A stretch of DNA of 64,000 nt from Dethiobacter alkaliphilus. GTDB lineage: Bacteria > Bacillota > Dethiobacteria > DTU022 > UBA8154. The position numbers and the translations under genes were made by a program. Shown piece by piece: positions 25,901 through 35,734 of this stretch; within the stretch, counting starts at the first letter, position 1; each line of letters opens with the position of its first letter. The notes below the pieces were generated by a model, which was given only the letters and a program-made list of their open reading frames with translations, made no database searches and had not been told where the DNA came from. Where the stretch lies: assembly GCA_016841605.1 (NCBI GenBank), contig JAENYV010000006.1:1-64000 (forward strand), written 5' to 3'.

Positions 25901-26353
25901 AAAAAGGGCCGTCCCATGTCCTTTCTTACAGTTGAAGATCTGACAGGAGAGCTGGAAGTTGTGGTTTTCAGCGACCTCCACGAGCGGCATCAGAAAAGCC
26001 TGGAGGAGGAGAGAGTGATTCTGGTCAAAGGCCGTCTGGATTTGAAAGAGGAGGAAACGGTTAAAATGCTCGGCGAGGAGATTACCTTCCTGCCGCGGGA
26101 ACCCAGACAGCTCTTAATTACCATTAGCGGAGACGAGTCTTTTTCGGAAATGCTTCCGGAACTGCTGCGCCTGAAAAACGTTCTTACCTCCGGCCAGGGC
26201 GGGACACCCGTTTATCTTTACTTTGAACAGAAGGAAAAGCTTATCCTGGCGGGGCAGGAGTGCTGGGTGGAAGATCCCGAGCGTGTGCAAGGGGAAATTG
26301 AGCACATTCTGGGAACCGGGTCCGTTAAAATAGAGCAGATGGAAAGCGTTTGA
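22904..26353 (+). CDS. dnaE: DNA polymerase III alpha subunit DnaE
   Basis: A 1149-residue replicative/lagging-strand polymerase. The N-terminal PHP domain starts HLHVHTEYSLLDGA with its metal-binding histidines; the polymerase core contains GPGRGSAAGSLVAY and PDVDIDFCYERR with catalytic aspartates; the HhH and OB-fold regions follow (VTAVGMISSVRTIYTKKGRP). Length and layout fit DnaE rather than the Gram-positive PolC. Start: TTG 22904, eight bases after GGAGG (22891-22895); the upstream TTG at 22889 would overlap that site. Gram-positives of this type use PolC as main replicase and DnaE for primer extension. Confidence 0.96.
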   Translation: MFIHLHVHTEYSLLDGATRIRSVVEKAAELGMPAVAITDHGTMYGVIDFYKAARSKGIKPLIGCEVYVAPKSRFRKEKNNENLYYHLVLLAKNQEGYRNLVKVVSAGYLEGFYYKPRVDKELLSQHSEGLIALSACLAGEIPALLLQGDEKQAREAALWYRETFGEGNFYLELQDQGIAEQKELNRKLFQLGRETGIPLVATNDVHYLEREDAEAHDVLLCIQTGKNVDDPKRLKFDGEGFYFKSEEEMRSAFAEFPPEVLENTGIIADKINLEFEFDKRYLPLYDIPPSYATPEEYLRALCREGLAKRYDQITPEIQERLDYELGVIEQMGFAGYFLIVWDFVNFSVANGIPVGPGRGSAAGSLVAYSLSITNIDPLRYGLLFERFLNPERVTMPDVDIDFCYERRDEVIRYVIDKYGEERVAQIITFGTMAARMAVRDVGRALNFTYGEADRVAKAIPEEPGMTIQKALEMNSELAELYNNDERYRKFLDISRKVEGLPRHASTHAAGVVISGNPLVEHVPLQKTNGTLVTQFSMNLLEELGLLKMDFLGLRTLTIMEEAVRQVNQQRGEEGKEKGKLDLSAIPLDDSRTYSLLSQGDTAGVFQLESSGMRSVLRELKPSVFEDIIAVVALYRPGPMEQIPVFTESKHGSREISYPHPELEPVLKETYGVIVYQEQIMEIAARMAGFSLGQADLLRRAIGKKKKEILDQQRQIFTEGVDKKGYGKKLGTELYDLIVKFASYGFNKSHAAAYALIAYQTAYLKANYPVEFMAALLTGVMSNAAKIALYIADCRRQGIEILPPDVNESETNFTVVSSKRIRFGLAAVKNVGKGAIETIIKTRIKEGKFTGLGDFCRKVDLRTCNRKVIESLVKCGAFDSLGGLRSQYLNYLDQALQSGQHAQKEKMDGQISMFSYLGGDTFSGEQGDDLPPLPEYSPREKLTFEKELVGLYISGHPLDQYRRILENLKGATPIGELAEFKDKSQVTAVGMISSVRTIYTKKGRPMSFLTVEDLTGELEVVVFSDLHERHQKSLEEERVILVKGRLDLKEEETVKMLGEEITFLPREPRQLLITISGDESFSEMLPELLRLKNVLTSGQGGTPVYLYFEQKEKLILAGQECWVEDPERVQGEIEHILGTGSVKIEQMESV

Positions 26354-26467
26354 TTCCCGGGAGCGAGGAGTAAGATGCGGGAATTAGAAAATGTAATATA
26401 AGGTGAGAAAAGGAGCCGATTCGAGTATATTATCGTTTTCCGGATAATAATATAACGGGTCGGGTTC

Positions 26468-27466
<999 letters not shown>

Positions 27467-27480
27467 GGAGGTTTTTTATC

Positions 27481-29229
27481 TTGCGGAGGACTAAAATCGT
27501 CTGTACGATTGGACCGGCTTCGGAAGACCGGGGCACAATTGCCTCTCTTTTAGAGCATGGTATGGATGTAGCCAGACTAAACTTTTCCCATGGAAAAATT
27601 GAGGATCATCTGCAGCGAATTAAACTACTTCGTTCCGTTGGTCGCGAAACGGGAAAAAGAGTCGGGATTCTCGTTGATACCCGCGGACCTGAAGTAAGGA
27701 TAAAAACTTTTGCCCGCAATGAGGAGCAGCTCAAAGAGGGAGATCTGTTTACGCTGACGACGGAGGATGTCCAGGGAGACCGCAGCAGGGTAAGCGTCAA
27801 TTATAAGGGGCTTCCCGGAGATTTGCTTCCGGGAGCCCATATCCTTGTGGATGACGGACTGATCGAGCTCCGGGTAGAAAAGACGACACCCGTTGAAGTG
27901 CAGACTGTCGTCCTCCACGGTGGAGTAATTTCTTCCCGCAAGAGTATTAATCTTCCCGGTATTTCCGTTCGCCTGCCCTCCCTTTCCCCCGGGGATATCC
28001 GGGATATTGAGTTCGCCCTGGAGCATGACGTGGATTTTATCGCGGCATCCTTTGTTCGACGGGCCGGCGATATAATTGCCATCAAGCGTCTGGTGGAAAA
28101 GCATAACAAAGATGTCAAAGTTATCGCCAAGATAGAGAACTATGAAGGTATTGAGAATTTTAAGGAGATCCTTGAGGTCGCCGATGGTATTATGGTTGCC
28201 CGGGGCGACTTGGGGGTGGAGATCCCTATTGAAGATGTTCCCCAGGTTCAGAAGAAATTTATCAGAGCGTGCAACCGTGCCGGCAAACCTGTTATTACAG
28301 CCACGCAGATGCTGGATTCCATGATCCGGCACCCCAGGCCCACTAGGGCCGAGGCAAGCGATGTGGCTAATGCTATTTTTGACGGGACGGATGCCGTAAT
28401 GCTCTCCGGCGAAACGGCTGTGGGTGCTTTCCCCGCGGAAACGCTGAAAATCATGTCGCGTATTGCCTGCAGGACGGAGGAAGAACTGGAATACCGTAAA
28501 ATGCTCGATTATTATCAACAGGATACCCGGAAAACCACAACCGATGCGATCAGCTATGCAACCTGCCGAGCGGCTTTTGACCTGAATGCGGCAGTCATTA
28601 TTTCCGCCACCCAATCGGGGCATACGGCCCGCATGGTTTCCAAATTTAAACCAAAGGCTCCCATTATAGCCGTGACACCGAGTGAAAAAGTTGCTTCCGC
28701 CCTGACTCTGACCTGGGGGGTTTACCCGCTGCTGGCTCCGCCTTCCGACCACAGTGAAGAGATTTTTAATACAGCTGTTCAGGTAGCTCTAGATGCCGGG
28801 ATAATTAAAGGCGGCGAACTTGTTATCCTTACTGCCGGAGTACCGGTCGGGGTTCCGGGGACAACCAACTTCATGCGTATCGATACGGTCGGAGAAGTAC
28901 TCGTCCGCGGGCAGGGCGTAGGAAAATATTCCGTAACTGCTCCCGTTCATGTTGCCCCGACTCTGCCACAAGCTCTGGAAATCAGGAAGGGGGAGATCCT
29001 GGTTACTCCCTTGACAGGGAAAGAGCACCTCACGGCGATGGAGAAAGCCGCTGCCATTATTACGGAAACGGGAGGTCTGACTTCCCATGCGGCCATTGTC
29101 GGCCTGGAACTGGGCATTCCTGTGATTGTCGGCGCTGAAGGTGCAACCGGAATATTGACTGCCGGTCAACTGGTTACCGTGGATGCAGTTCGCGGGCTTG
29201 TTTATCGGGGCCGGGCAACGGTCTTTTAG
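27481..29229 (+). CDS. pyk: Pyruvate kinase with C-terminal phosphohistidine-like domain
   Basis: A 582-residue pyruvate kinase, making ATP and pyruvate from phosphoenolpyruvate. The barrel shows RRTKIVCTIGPAS, the lysine/Mg site VIAKIENYEGI, VARGDLGVEIP and the substrate segment TATQMLDSMI. After the usual ~475 residues comes an extra C-terminal domain like the PEP-utiliser mobile domain, with GGLTSHAAIVGLELGIPVIV, as in Bacillus/Geobacillus enzymes. TTG start 14 bp after pfkA with a GGGAGG site. Forms an operon with pfkA. Confidence 0.96.
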   Translation: MRRTKIVCTIGPASEDRGTIASLLEHGMDVARLNFSHGKIEDHLQRIKLLRSVGRETGKRVGILVDTRGPEVRIKTFARNEEQLKEGDLFTLTTEDVQGDRSRVSVNYKGLPGDLLPGAHILVDDGLIELRVEKTTPVEVQTVVLHGGVISSRKSINLPGISVRLPSLSPGDIRDIEFALEHDVDFIAASFVRRAGDIIAIKRLVEKHNKDVKVIAKIENYEGIENFKEILEVADGIMVARGDLGVEIPIEDVPQVQKKFIRACNRAGKPVITATQMLDSMIRHPRPTRAEASDVANAIFDGTDAVMLSGETAVGAFPAETLKIMSRIACRTEEELEYRKMLDYYQQDTRKTTTDAISYATCRAAFDLNAAVIISATQSGHTARMVSKFKPKAPIIAVTPSEKVASALTLTWGVYPLLAPPSDHSEEIFNTAVQVALDAGIIKGGELVILTAGVPVGVPGTTNFMRIDTVGEVLVRGQGVGKYSVTAPVHVAPTLPQALEIRKGEILVTPLTGKEHLTAMEKAAAIITETGGLTSHAAIVGLELGIPVIVGAEGATGILTAGQLVTVDAVRGLVYRGRATVF

Positions 29230-29265
29230 AGCAGTGAGTTTTTAACCGGAGGTGGTAACGATTAT

Positions 29266-29688
29266 ATGAAACAGAACGAGACGGTGTTGAGGGTACGCTA
29301 CAAGGACACTGATCAGATGGGGGTAGCTTATTATGCCAATTATTTTATCTGGTTTGAGGTTGGCCGGGCGGAATTGATGCGATCCCTCGGGCTGACTTAT
29401 AAACAATTGGAACAGAATGAGATTTTTCTTCCAGTGATAGAAGCTTATTGCAAATACAAGAATCCCGCTCGTTACGACGATCAGATCCGTGTGGTCACCA
29501 CATTAAGATTTTTACAGGATGTGAAGCTGGGCTTTCAATATGAAATATTCCATCTGGAAAAAGATACCTTACTTGTTCATGGTGAGACGACGCATGCTTT
29601 TGTAAACAAAGCGGGGAAACCGGTTGTTTTACGTAAGCAGAACCCCTTCTTATGGAGAATTTTACGGGATAAGCTTCCGGAAATGTAA
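29266..29688 (+). CDS. YbgC-like acyl-CoA thioesterase
   Basis: A 140-residue hot-dog-fold protein of the YbgC/4-hydroxybenzoyl-CoA thioesterase family. The catalytic segment RYKDTDQMGVAYYANYFIWFE, with its Asp, is at residues 11-31, and the C-terminus has GETTHAFVNKAGKPV. ATG start after GGAGGTGG. It lies 36 bp after pyk on the same strand, probably co-transcribed. It would hydrolyse short or aromatic acyl-CoA; the exact substrate is open. Confidence 0.85.
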   Translation: MKQNETVLRVRYKDTDQMGVAYYANYFIWFEVGRAELMRSLGLTYKQLEQNEIFLPVIEAYCKYKNPARYDDQIRVVTTLRFLQDVKLGFQYEIFHLEKDTLLVHGETTHAFVNKAGKPVVLRKQNPFLWRILRDKLPEM

Positions 29689-29703
29689 GCCTTCTGAAAA
29701 AGC

Positions 29704-29724
29704 AGAAGTCAGAAGTCAGGAGTG
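29704..29724 (+). repeat. Short heptad repeat
   Basis: AGAAGTC-AGAAGTC-AGGAGTG, three 7-bp units after the thioesterase gene. Same period as the longer heptad array at 52530-52585. Confidence 0.4.
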
Positions 29725-29783
29725 CCGGCAGGTTGGAAAACTATCCTGAAAATACCGATGGTGAAGCATCATGGTGGTCTTAG

Positions 29784-29808
29784 AAAAAAACCCCCGGCAA
29801 AGGGGGTT
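29784..29808 (-). terminator. Rho-independent terminator of the DUF1015 gene
   Basis: Read on the minus strand: AACCCCC, a 6-nt loop and GGGGGTT, followed by a run of T residues (A-run at 29784-29790 on the plus strand). It lies 44 bp after the stop of the minus-strand gene at 29852. Confidence 0.8.
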
Positions 29809-29851
29809 GCGGGGTGGAAGTTATTTTGGCGGTTCTTTGCCGGTTTCCGGT

Positions 29852-31135
29852 TTAATGTTTAAGCATAATCAGCCCTGTGGTCATCTTTGGGTAAAAATAC
29901 GTTGATTTCTGGGGCATACGAATTCCTTCCTCGGCAAGATCAATAATTTTTTCCATGGGTGGTCTGTTCAGATAAAAAACATAGCGTGCTTTTTCTCTGT
30001 CCACAAATTCTTTGGCCTCCCACTCGTCTTTCAAATAGATGAGTGCGGACTGATCTTTCCTTTCCGCCTCTCCCAGGCCAAAGATCGGTTCCAAAATCAG
30101 TTTATGTATAATAAAGGTATCCAGCAAGGGGAAAGAAAGATTCTGCGCATTTTTTAGTTTCAGGCTATACAGCTTTCCCTCTGGAGTATAAAGACCGAAG
30201 GAAATATCTCCATCTTTTCCGGATGTTGCCAAACTTTCCAGCGCGGCCTGGAATTGGGCCCTGTCATGCGGCTTCGCCGCTTCAGCGAGGATAAATTTTT
30301 CTTGCAGTTTGGAAAGCAGATCCTGTGTTCCGACGGCAGTTCGTGCCACCAAACGATGGGTGGGAAAAGACAACAGCCCTTCATCATAAATGTTTACCAG
30401 GGCCATGAGAACATGCTTAAACTTGTTGTTATCTTTTAATTCTTCCTTTTTCTGCAGATAAAATTGTAAAGCTGTTTCATAGCGGTGATGGCCGTCGGCA
30501 ATAAAGATTTTCTTATCATGAAAGAATTCCTGTGCGGCAGAGATTATAGCCGGATCAACCACAGCCCAGATCCGATGAGTTTGACCGTCGTCGTCAGTAA
30601 AGTCGATAACCGGTTGAACTTTTTCTTTTAGAGCCTGCGCAAGCTCTTCTAAGAACATCTCCCTGTCACGATAAAGACCGAAAATCGGGCTAAAATTTGC
30701 CTCGCAATGCTGCATCAGCTCCAGCCTGTCTGCTTTAGGTTTATCCATGGTTACTTCATGCGGAATAATATTCCCCTCCTGAAAGGGTGAAAGTTCAACT
30801 CCGCAGTATAATCCCCGGCGCAGATAATTTTTTCCTTCATGGGTGAAATGCTGATCGTAAAAATAAAGGGCAGGTTTTTCTTCCCGGTAGAGAATACCCT
30901 TTTCCAGCCATTCCTTGAAAGTATGTGCCGCCCTGGTGTATTTATTGTTTAAATTGTTATCCTCAGGCAGGGATTTGCCATATTCCAGGCGTATTACATT
31001 AAAGGGACTTTTTTCGTAGTATTTTTCCTGCAGTTCAGAACTAATAACATCATAAGGCGGGGTAACCAGTCGGGAATAATCCGACCCTGCCCTGGGGGAT
31101 AATCGCAGTCCATGAATGGGTGTAATATTTGTCAT
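29852..31135 (-). CDS. DUF1015 family protein
   Basis: A 427-residue soluble protein of the DUF1015 family. Family segments are visible: the N-terminal RLVTPPYDVIS, RRGLYCGVEL, and FIADGHHRYETALQF, whose His-Arg pair is strongly conserved. Some relatives (SerK, SbnI) phosphorylate free serine with ADP or ATP, but most members, like this one, have no proven role. ATG 31135 is chosen, seven bases after GGAGG; a TTG two codons earlier is in frame. Stands alone, convergent with the pyk operon. Confidence 0.85.
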   Translation of the reverse strand: MTNITPIHGLRLSPRAGSDYSRLVTPPYDVISSELQEKYYEKSPFNVIRLEYGKSLPEDNNLNNKYTRAAHTFKEWLEKGILYREEKPALYFYDQHFTHEGKNYLRRGLYCGVELSPFQEGNIIPHEVTMDKPKADRLELMQHCEANFSPIFGLYRDREMFLEELAQALKEKVQPVIDFTDDDGQTHRIWAVVDPAIISAAQEFFHDKKIFIADGHHRYETALQFYLQKKEELKDNNKFKHVLMALVNIYDEGLLSFPTHRLVARTAVGTQDLLSKLQEKFILAEAAKPHDRAQFQAALESLATSGKDGDISFGLYTPEGKLYSLKLKNAQNLSFPLLDTFIIHKLILEPIFGLGEAERKDQSALIYLKDEWEAKEFVDREKARYVFYLNRPPMEKIIDLAEEGIRMPQKSTYFYPKMTTGLIMLKH

Positions 31136-31270
31136 CTCCAAACCTCCGCATTAGTCGCTCACTTTTTCCGATCATTCACATTCTATGGAGATTTTATTAT
31201 AATTCCCGGGAAAAGACAAGTAGACTTATTTTTTCTTTGCGGATAATCTTTAAAGGAAGGAGGAAATCAG

Positions 31271-33193
31271 GTGCTTACTGATGCGGAAAAGATCAAGGAA
31301 AGGGTTCGGAACCTCTCACAAATTATGCCGTTCTGCCTCCTCAATGCCGATCAGTTAAAAAGGATTGCGGTTTCCCTGAAAGAGGAAACCTATCCGGCCG
31401 GGACTTTTCTCGTTAAACAGGGAGAACCTTCAAAGCACGTCCTCTTTTTGATTATCCGGGGAAAGGCGGAGATCTTTGTTGCCGATAAAAACGGTGATGA
31501 GACGGTCACAGGTTTAAGGGAAGCTGCAGAGTTTCTGGGTGAAACTGTTTTTCTCTCCAACAAGGAATATCCCGCATCAGCCAGGGCCCTGGAGAAGACC
31601 CACTGTTACCTGCTTTACCCTCGAATTACCGCGAAAATTTATGAAGAAAGCGCCGATTTTGCTGCTTTTATTGCCCGTTTGCTGGCAGACCGGATGCGCA
31701 TTCTTTATCAAAAGTTTTATGATGAAGAGGAAGGACAGGCCGGCGGAGGATTCAGCAAACGTATTGAGGATATTATGGTTACCAGGGTTATTACATGCAG
31801 TCCCGAGGACAATGTGGGACAAATCGCCTCTATCATGGATTCTCATAATGTCAGTTCAGTGGTTGTTGTGGATAACGACGGCAAACCGCTGGGTATTATT
31901 ACGGAAAGCGATCTTGTCTCCAGGGTTCTTTGCAGGGGAAATCCGGCAAGCATCTTCTTCTTAACGGCCAAAAAGTTGATGACAACAGGATTGCTCTCCC
32001 TTAAGCGTTATGATTTCTCTTATCAAGCTTTTTTGCTCATGGTTAAACACCGTATTAAGCATGTAATAATTCTTGATGAAAAAGATAAACTTCTGGGGAT
32101 CGTGGCAATGCGGGATATTATCAAATCCAGGAAAACCGGTTCTTTCGCCATTGTCAATAACATTGAAGCGGTCAAATCTATTAAGGCCCTGGCCAAACTG
32201 CGCCCGGAAGTGGATCAAGTTTTACAGGCCTTGCTGGTGGAAAGAGCTCCCGTCAAGGAAATAACCTCTCTTATTACGGAATTTTATGACCGCATTACCC
32301 GTAAAGTAATTGAAATTGCGGAAAAAGCCATGATGGCGGAGGGATACGGCTCCCCTCCGGTAAATTATTGCTGGATTACCATGGGCAGCAGCGGGCGAAA
32401 AGAACAATTTGCCCGAACAGACCAGGATAACGGCATTATTTTTGCAGACGTAGATGCGGAAAGGGAAGAAAAAGTAAAGAAATATTTTTTGACCCTGGGA
32501 GGAAAAGTGGTCGCGGGAATGGAACAGTATGGTTTCAGCCCCTGCAAAGGCAAAGTTATGGCCAATAATGCGGCATGGTGTCATTCTTTTCGCGGCTGGT
32601 GCGAAACTATCGAGAGATGGAGCGCTCACTTGACGGAAAATGTGCGCTTAATGACGATCTTCCTGGACTTTCGTTATATCTATGGCAATATAAATCTTTA
32701 TGATCTTCTGCGCAAATTTGTCGTTCGTAAAACCCAAAATTCTTCTCTGCTTCTTTTTTACCTTGTTAAAGATAACCTCAGCAAACGGCTGCCCCTGGGC
32801 TTTTTTCGCCGGATTCAGACAGAGCGCACGGGAGAACACCGCAATCAACTGAATTTAAAAACATCAGCCTGTGTACACATTGTTGATTGTATAAGGGTTT
32901 TTGCCCTCAAGGAGGGTATTTCCGTTACGAATACCTTTGAAAGATTGGATGAACTGGGAAAAAGAAAGGTATTAAACGAGAAGGATATTGAGCAGATCAA
33001 GGCAGCCTATGAAACTCTAATGATGCTGCGGGTCCGTAATGCCATGATCAAAATGCAAAAAGGGGAGATACCCGATAATTATATTACGCCCGGGGATTTG
33101 ACTGATCGTGAATATTCTCTGCTCAGGGAATCGCTGATTGTTGTTAACCGCCTTCAGGGGATTACCGAAAACATTTTTGGCCTTATAACCTGA
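31271..33193 (+). CDS. cNMP-binding / CBS / DUF294 nucleotidyltransferase-like protein
   Basis: A 640-residue regulatory protein. Domains in order: cyclic-nucleotide-binding fold (about 18-135), two CBS motifs (about 168-218 and 233-287, with VVVVDNDGKPLGIITESDLV and VIILDEKDKLLGIVAMRDII), a GlnD-like nucleotidyltransferase domain (MGSSGRKEQFARTDQDNGI near residue 370) and the DUF294 C-terminal helical domain. It resembles the N-terminal part of the PII uridylyltransferase but its target is unknown. GTG start with AAGGAGG upstream. It converges with a DnaQ-like exonuclease gene 11 bp away, a pairing seen in other bacteria. Confidence 0.88.
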   Translation: MLTDAEKIKERVRNLSQIMPFCLLNADQLKRIAVSLKEETYPAGTFLVKQGEPSKHVLFLIIRGKAEIFVADKNGDETVTGLREAAEFLGETVFLSNKEYPASARALEKTHCYLLYPRITAKIYEESADFAAFIARLLADRMRILYQKFYDEEEGQAGGGFSKRIEDIMVTRVITCSPEDNVGQIASIMDSHNVSSVVVVDNDGKPLGIITESDLVSRVLCRGNPASIFFLTAKKLMTTGLLSLKRYDFSYQAFLLMVKHRIKHVIILDEKDKLLGIVAMRDIIKSRKTGSFAIVNNIEAVKSIKALAKLRPEVDQVLQALLVERAPVKEITSLITEFYDRITRKVIEIAEKAMMAEGYGSPPVNYCWITMGSSGRKEQFARTDQDNGIIFADVDAEREEKVKKYFLTLGGKVVAGMEQYGFSPCKGKVMANNAAWCHSFRGWCETIERWSAHLTENVRLMTIFLDFRYIYGNINLYDLLRKFVVRKTQNSSLLLFYLVKDNLSKRLPLGFFRRIQTERTGEHRNQLNLKTSACVHIVDCIRVFALKEGISVTNTFERLDELGKRKVLNEKDIEQIKAAYETLMMLRVRNAMIKMQKGEIPDNYITPGDLTDREYSLLRESLIVVNRLQGITENIFGLIT

Positions 33194-33204
33194 AAGGGAA
33201 CATT

Positions 33205-33975
33205 TCAGAAAGTTTTTCCAACATGCTCTAATGAATCGCTATTTATTTTCTGAAAATAGGTGAACATAAGCAACTCTTCCAGGCTGTTTATTCCTTTTCT
33301 TTTCAATACTTCCAGTAAACGGAGGAAGATTTGAGCAGTGGCCAGAGAGTCTCCCAGAGAAGTATGTCTGTCTTTAATCTCCAGATTATATTTGCAGGCG
33401 AGACTTTCCAGAGAATATTTCGGCAGCTGAGGTAAGAGACTTTTGGCCAGAAAATGCGTATCAATAACCGGGTTTACAATACGCAGGGGTGTGAACCGGC
33501 AAAGTTCCATGTTGATGAAGGCCAGATCAAAGGCTGCGCAATGGGCAACGAGAGTTCGCTCGCCGATAAAATCCAAAAAGCGTTCCAGTACCTGGAGAAA
33601 GGTCGGTTTCCCTGCAACCAGGGTGTCGTTAATTCCTGTTATCTCAGTAGCTGCCTGGGGAATATACCTTTGCGGATCGACCAGCTCTTCAAAATACAAT
33701 TCTTCCCGGACTTCACCGCCTTCAATAACCACCGCACCCAGGGAGATGACCCGGTCCCCCTGCAGGGGTTGCAGGCCTGTAGTTTCCGTATCAAAGACAA
33801 CATAGGATGCGTTGTGGATATCCTGTCTCCAGTCGATTTGCTGCTGCAGTTGACCAATCTTTTTGCTGATTTTTTGGACAACTTCTTTGTGTTCTTCGGC
33901 AAAGGGTTCATATTTTGGTAATTTTGCCGGAAACGATCTGTTAACAGGCAGGACAAAGTTCAGGATTTTTTCCAT
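33205..33975 (-). CDS. DnaQ-like 3'-5' exonuclease
   Basis: A 256-residue DEDD exonuclease of the DNA polymerase III epsilon/PolC-exonuclease type. Exo I is VVFDTETTGL, Exo II lies around LVAHCAAFDLAFI, and Exo III is RHTSLGDSLAT with the catalytic His and Asp. About 55 residues of predicted coiled coil precede the nuclease domain. Start ATG 33975 (MEKILNFVLP) is preferred because AAGGA lies just upstream; the open frame runs on to 34158 but the extra residues are not family-like. Convergent with the DUF294 gene. Confidence 0.85.
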   Translation of the reverse strand: MEKILNFVLPVNRSFPAKLPKYEPFAEEHKEVVQKISKKIGQLQQQIDWRQDIHNASYVVFDTETTGLQPLQGDRVISLGAVVIEGGEVREELYFEELVDPQRYIPQAATEITGINDTLVAGKPTFLQVLERFLDFIGERTLVAHCAAFDLAFINMELCRFTPLRIVNPVIDTHFLAKSLLPQLPKYSLESLACKYNLEIKDRHTSLGDSLATAQIFLRLLEVLKRKGINSLEELLMFTYFQKINSDSLEHVGKTF

Positions 33976-34203
33976 AATATTCCTTATTCGATGAGAGAGG
34001 GGACAAAAGAGGCGGGCATTTCTGTTAAGGTTGTAACAATCCGATTGATAATAATAACGAACCTGCATGGTTTTGTCTCGCTTTGAGTAACAAAATTTTA
34101 AATAAAAGATAAAATTTAATCTATTCATAATTTTAACAAAAAAACTAGAAAAAAACAAGAGTTATTTGGGAGACATATACAATTTTTATAGAGGAGTTAA
34201 TTA

Positions 34204-35025
34204 ATGGAAAAAACTGCAAAAGGGAAAAAAAGAGCCAATGACCTCGACGGAAAAACATGGGTCAGGTACAGTATAAGTGTCTGGAATGATTTGCAGAAAA
34301 ACTCCCGGGAGAGGGCCTTGCATCATCCGGCTCTTTTTCCTGTAACTTTGGCGGAGAGAATTATGCAGATGTTTTCCCATAAGGATGAACTTGTTCTTGA
34401 TCCTTTTATGGGGAGCGGAAGCACTCTGATCGGTGCGGCACGGCTCGGGAGAAAAGCGATCGGTCTGGAAATCTCCGGTGAGTATACTACCCTTTTTGGA
34501 AAACGGCTGCAGGAAGAAAAATTATCGCCCTCTGGGATAAAGATATTTCAGGATGATGCCCGCAGGCTGCAAAAATATGTTGCGCCGGGGTCCGTGGCTC
34601 TCTGCCTGACGTCTCCGCCCTACTGGAATATTTTACGGGAAAAGCGGACAGCGGATCATAAGTCGTTACGAAATTATGGGGACAGCGGTGACGACCTGGG
34701 TAATATTGAAGATTATCCGCTTTTTTTGCAAGCTATAAAGGAAATCTTTGCACAGGTTTTTTATGCCTTAAAGGATGGGGGATATTGCGTCCTGGTCGTC
34801 ATGGATTTGCGTAAAAAGGAGAAATTCTATCCGCTGCATATGGACCTGTCGGCTGGTTTAATCTCTCTGGGTTTTCTTCTCGACGATATTATTATCTGGG
34901 ATCGGAGGGCAGAATATAACCGTCTAAGGCCCCTGGGTTTCCCCTATGTTTTCCGCATTAATAAAGTTCACGAGTATATTCTTATTTTTCGTAAACCGGT
35001 TCTGAGAAAAGGAGGAGCAGTGTGA
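34204..35025 (+). CDS. Orphan DNA methyltransferase (N4-cytosine/N6-adenine type)
   Basis: A 273-residue AdoMet-dependent amino-methyltransferase. Motif I, DPFMGSGSTLIGAARLGRKA (about residues 66-85), precedes motif IV, TSPPYWN (about 135-141). SPPY is more typical of N4-cytosine enzymes. No restriction endonuclease gene is nearby, so it is probably an orphan. The small size leaves little room for a target-recognition domain. ATG start with GAGGAG upstream. It overlaps the next gene by 4 bp (GTGA) and so is translationally coupled to a cysteine-cluster protein. Confidence 0.82.
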   Translation: MEKTAKGKKRANDLDGKTWVRYSISVWNDLQKNSRERALHHPALFPVTLAERIMQMFSHKDELVLDPFMGSGSTLIGAARLGRKAIGLEISGEYTTLFGKRLQEEKLSPSGIKIFQDDARRLQKYVAPGSVALCLTSPPYWNILREKRTADHKSLRNYGDSGDDLGNIEDYPLFLQAIKEIFAQVFYALKDGGYCVLVVMDLRKKEKFYPLHMDLSAGLISLGFLLDDIIIWDRRAEYNRLRPLGFPYVFRINKVHEYILIFRKPVLRKGGAV

Positions 35026-35711
35026 AAAGGGAGAAATTAAACTACGATTTTACGAAAATGAAAGAGCTTTTTCAGAGGCCGGAGCAATTAAACAATTTTG
35101 CTCTGGAGAGGATGGAAAAGGTTGCATACCTGCTCCGCGATAAGGAAAAATATCATTGTCCGGCCGACTGCAACACCTGTTGTTATGGTTCCATTCTCAT
35201 GTCCTATACCGAGTTTACTTTTATAATGCTCTATCTGCAGGATAACTGGACAACAGAACAAATAGGGGAGCTGTTCCGGGAAAGGGTCGGACTTTTGCAA
35301 AATGAGGAGTCACTCCTTTGTCCCTTTCTTCAAGAGGAGACCGGGGCCAGGCATTGCCGGATCTATCCTGCCAGACCATTAATCTGCCGGGTTTTCGGAA
35401 CAACAGCTTCACCCTGCCAACAGCCGGTTGCGCCTTCTCTCCTCGCTGAGGAGCTTTTTTATCAGACTTATGATCTTTTCTATTACAGCGGCAATCAGTT
35501 TATTGCCCTGAACCTTGACAGGGAATGGGCGGTTTATGAAGCTCCTTTTGCCTTCTGGTGTCTGGCTGACGATAGCACGGAGAGCCGCAGTTTTCTCCGC
35601 TCTTTTATCGAAGAAAGGGGAGACTCATTCCGTGCTGTTCTCTATGATCAGGAAGAAAAAGCCTTTTTTTACTACTCCCGGGGAAGAAAGGAGATTATAC
35701 CGACAGAATAG
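35022..35711 (+). CDS. YkgJ-family cysteine cluster protein
   Basis: A 229-residue protein of the YkgJ/CxxCxxCC family, thought to bind zinc or iron. Visible cysteines: CPADCNTCCYG near residue 43, CPFLQEETGARHCRIYPARP near residue 100, where the family has its C-x-IY-x-x-RP-x-x-C pattern, and C in LICRVFG. The C-terminal half is not family-defining. GTG start overlapping the methyltransferase stop, with GGAGGAG upstream. Its role with a DNA methyltransferase is unknown. Confidence 0.8.
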   Translation: MKREKLNYDFTKMKELFQRPEQLNNFALERMEKVAYLLRDKEKYHCPADCNTCCYGSILMSYTEFTFIMLYLQDNWTTEQIGELFRERVGLLQNEESLLCPFLQEETGARHCRIYPARPLICRVFGTTASPCQQPVAPSLLAEELFYQTYDLFYYSGNQFIALNLDREWAVYEAPFAFWCLADDSTESRSFLRSFIEERGDSFRAVLYDQEEKAFFYYSRGRKEIIPTE

Positions 35712-35734
35712 CTTACTAATGGAGGAGGTGCGAT

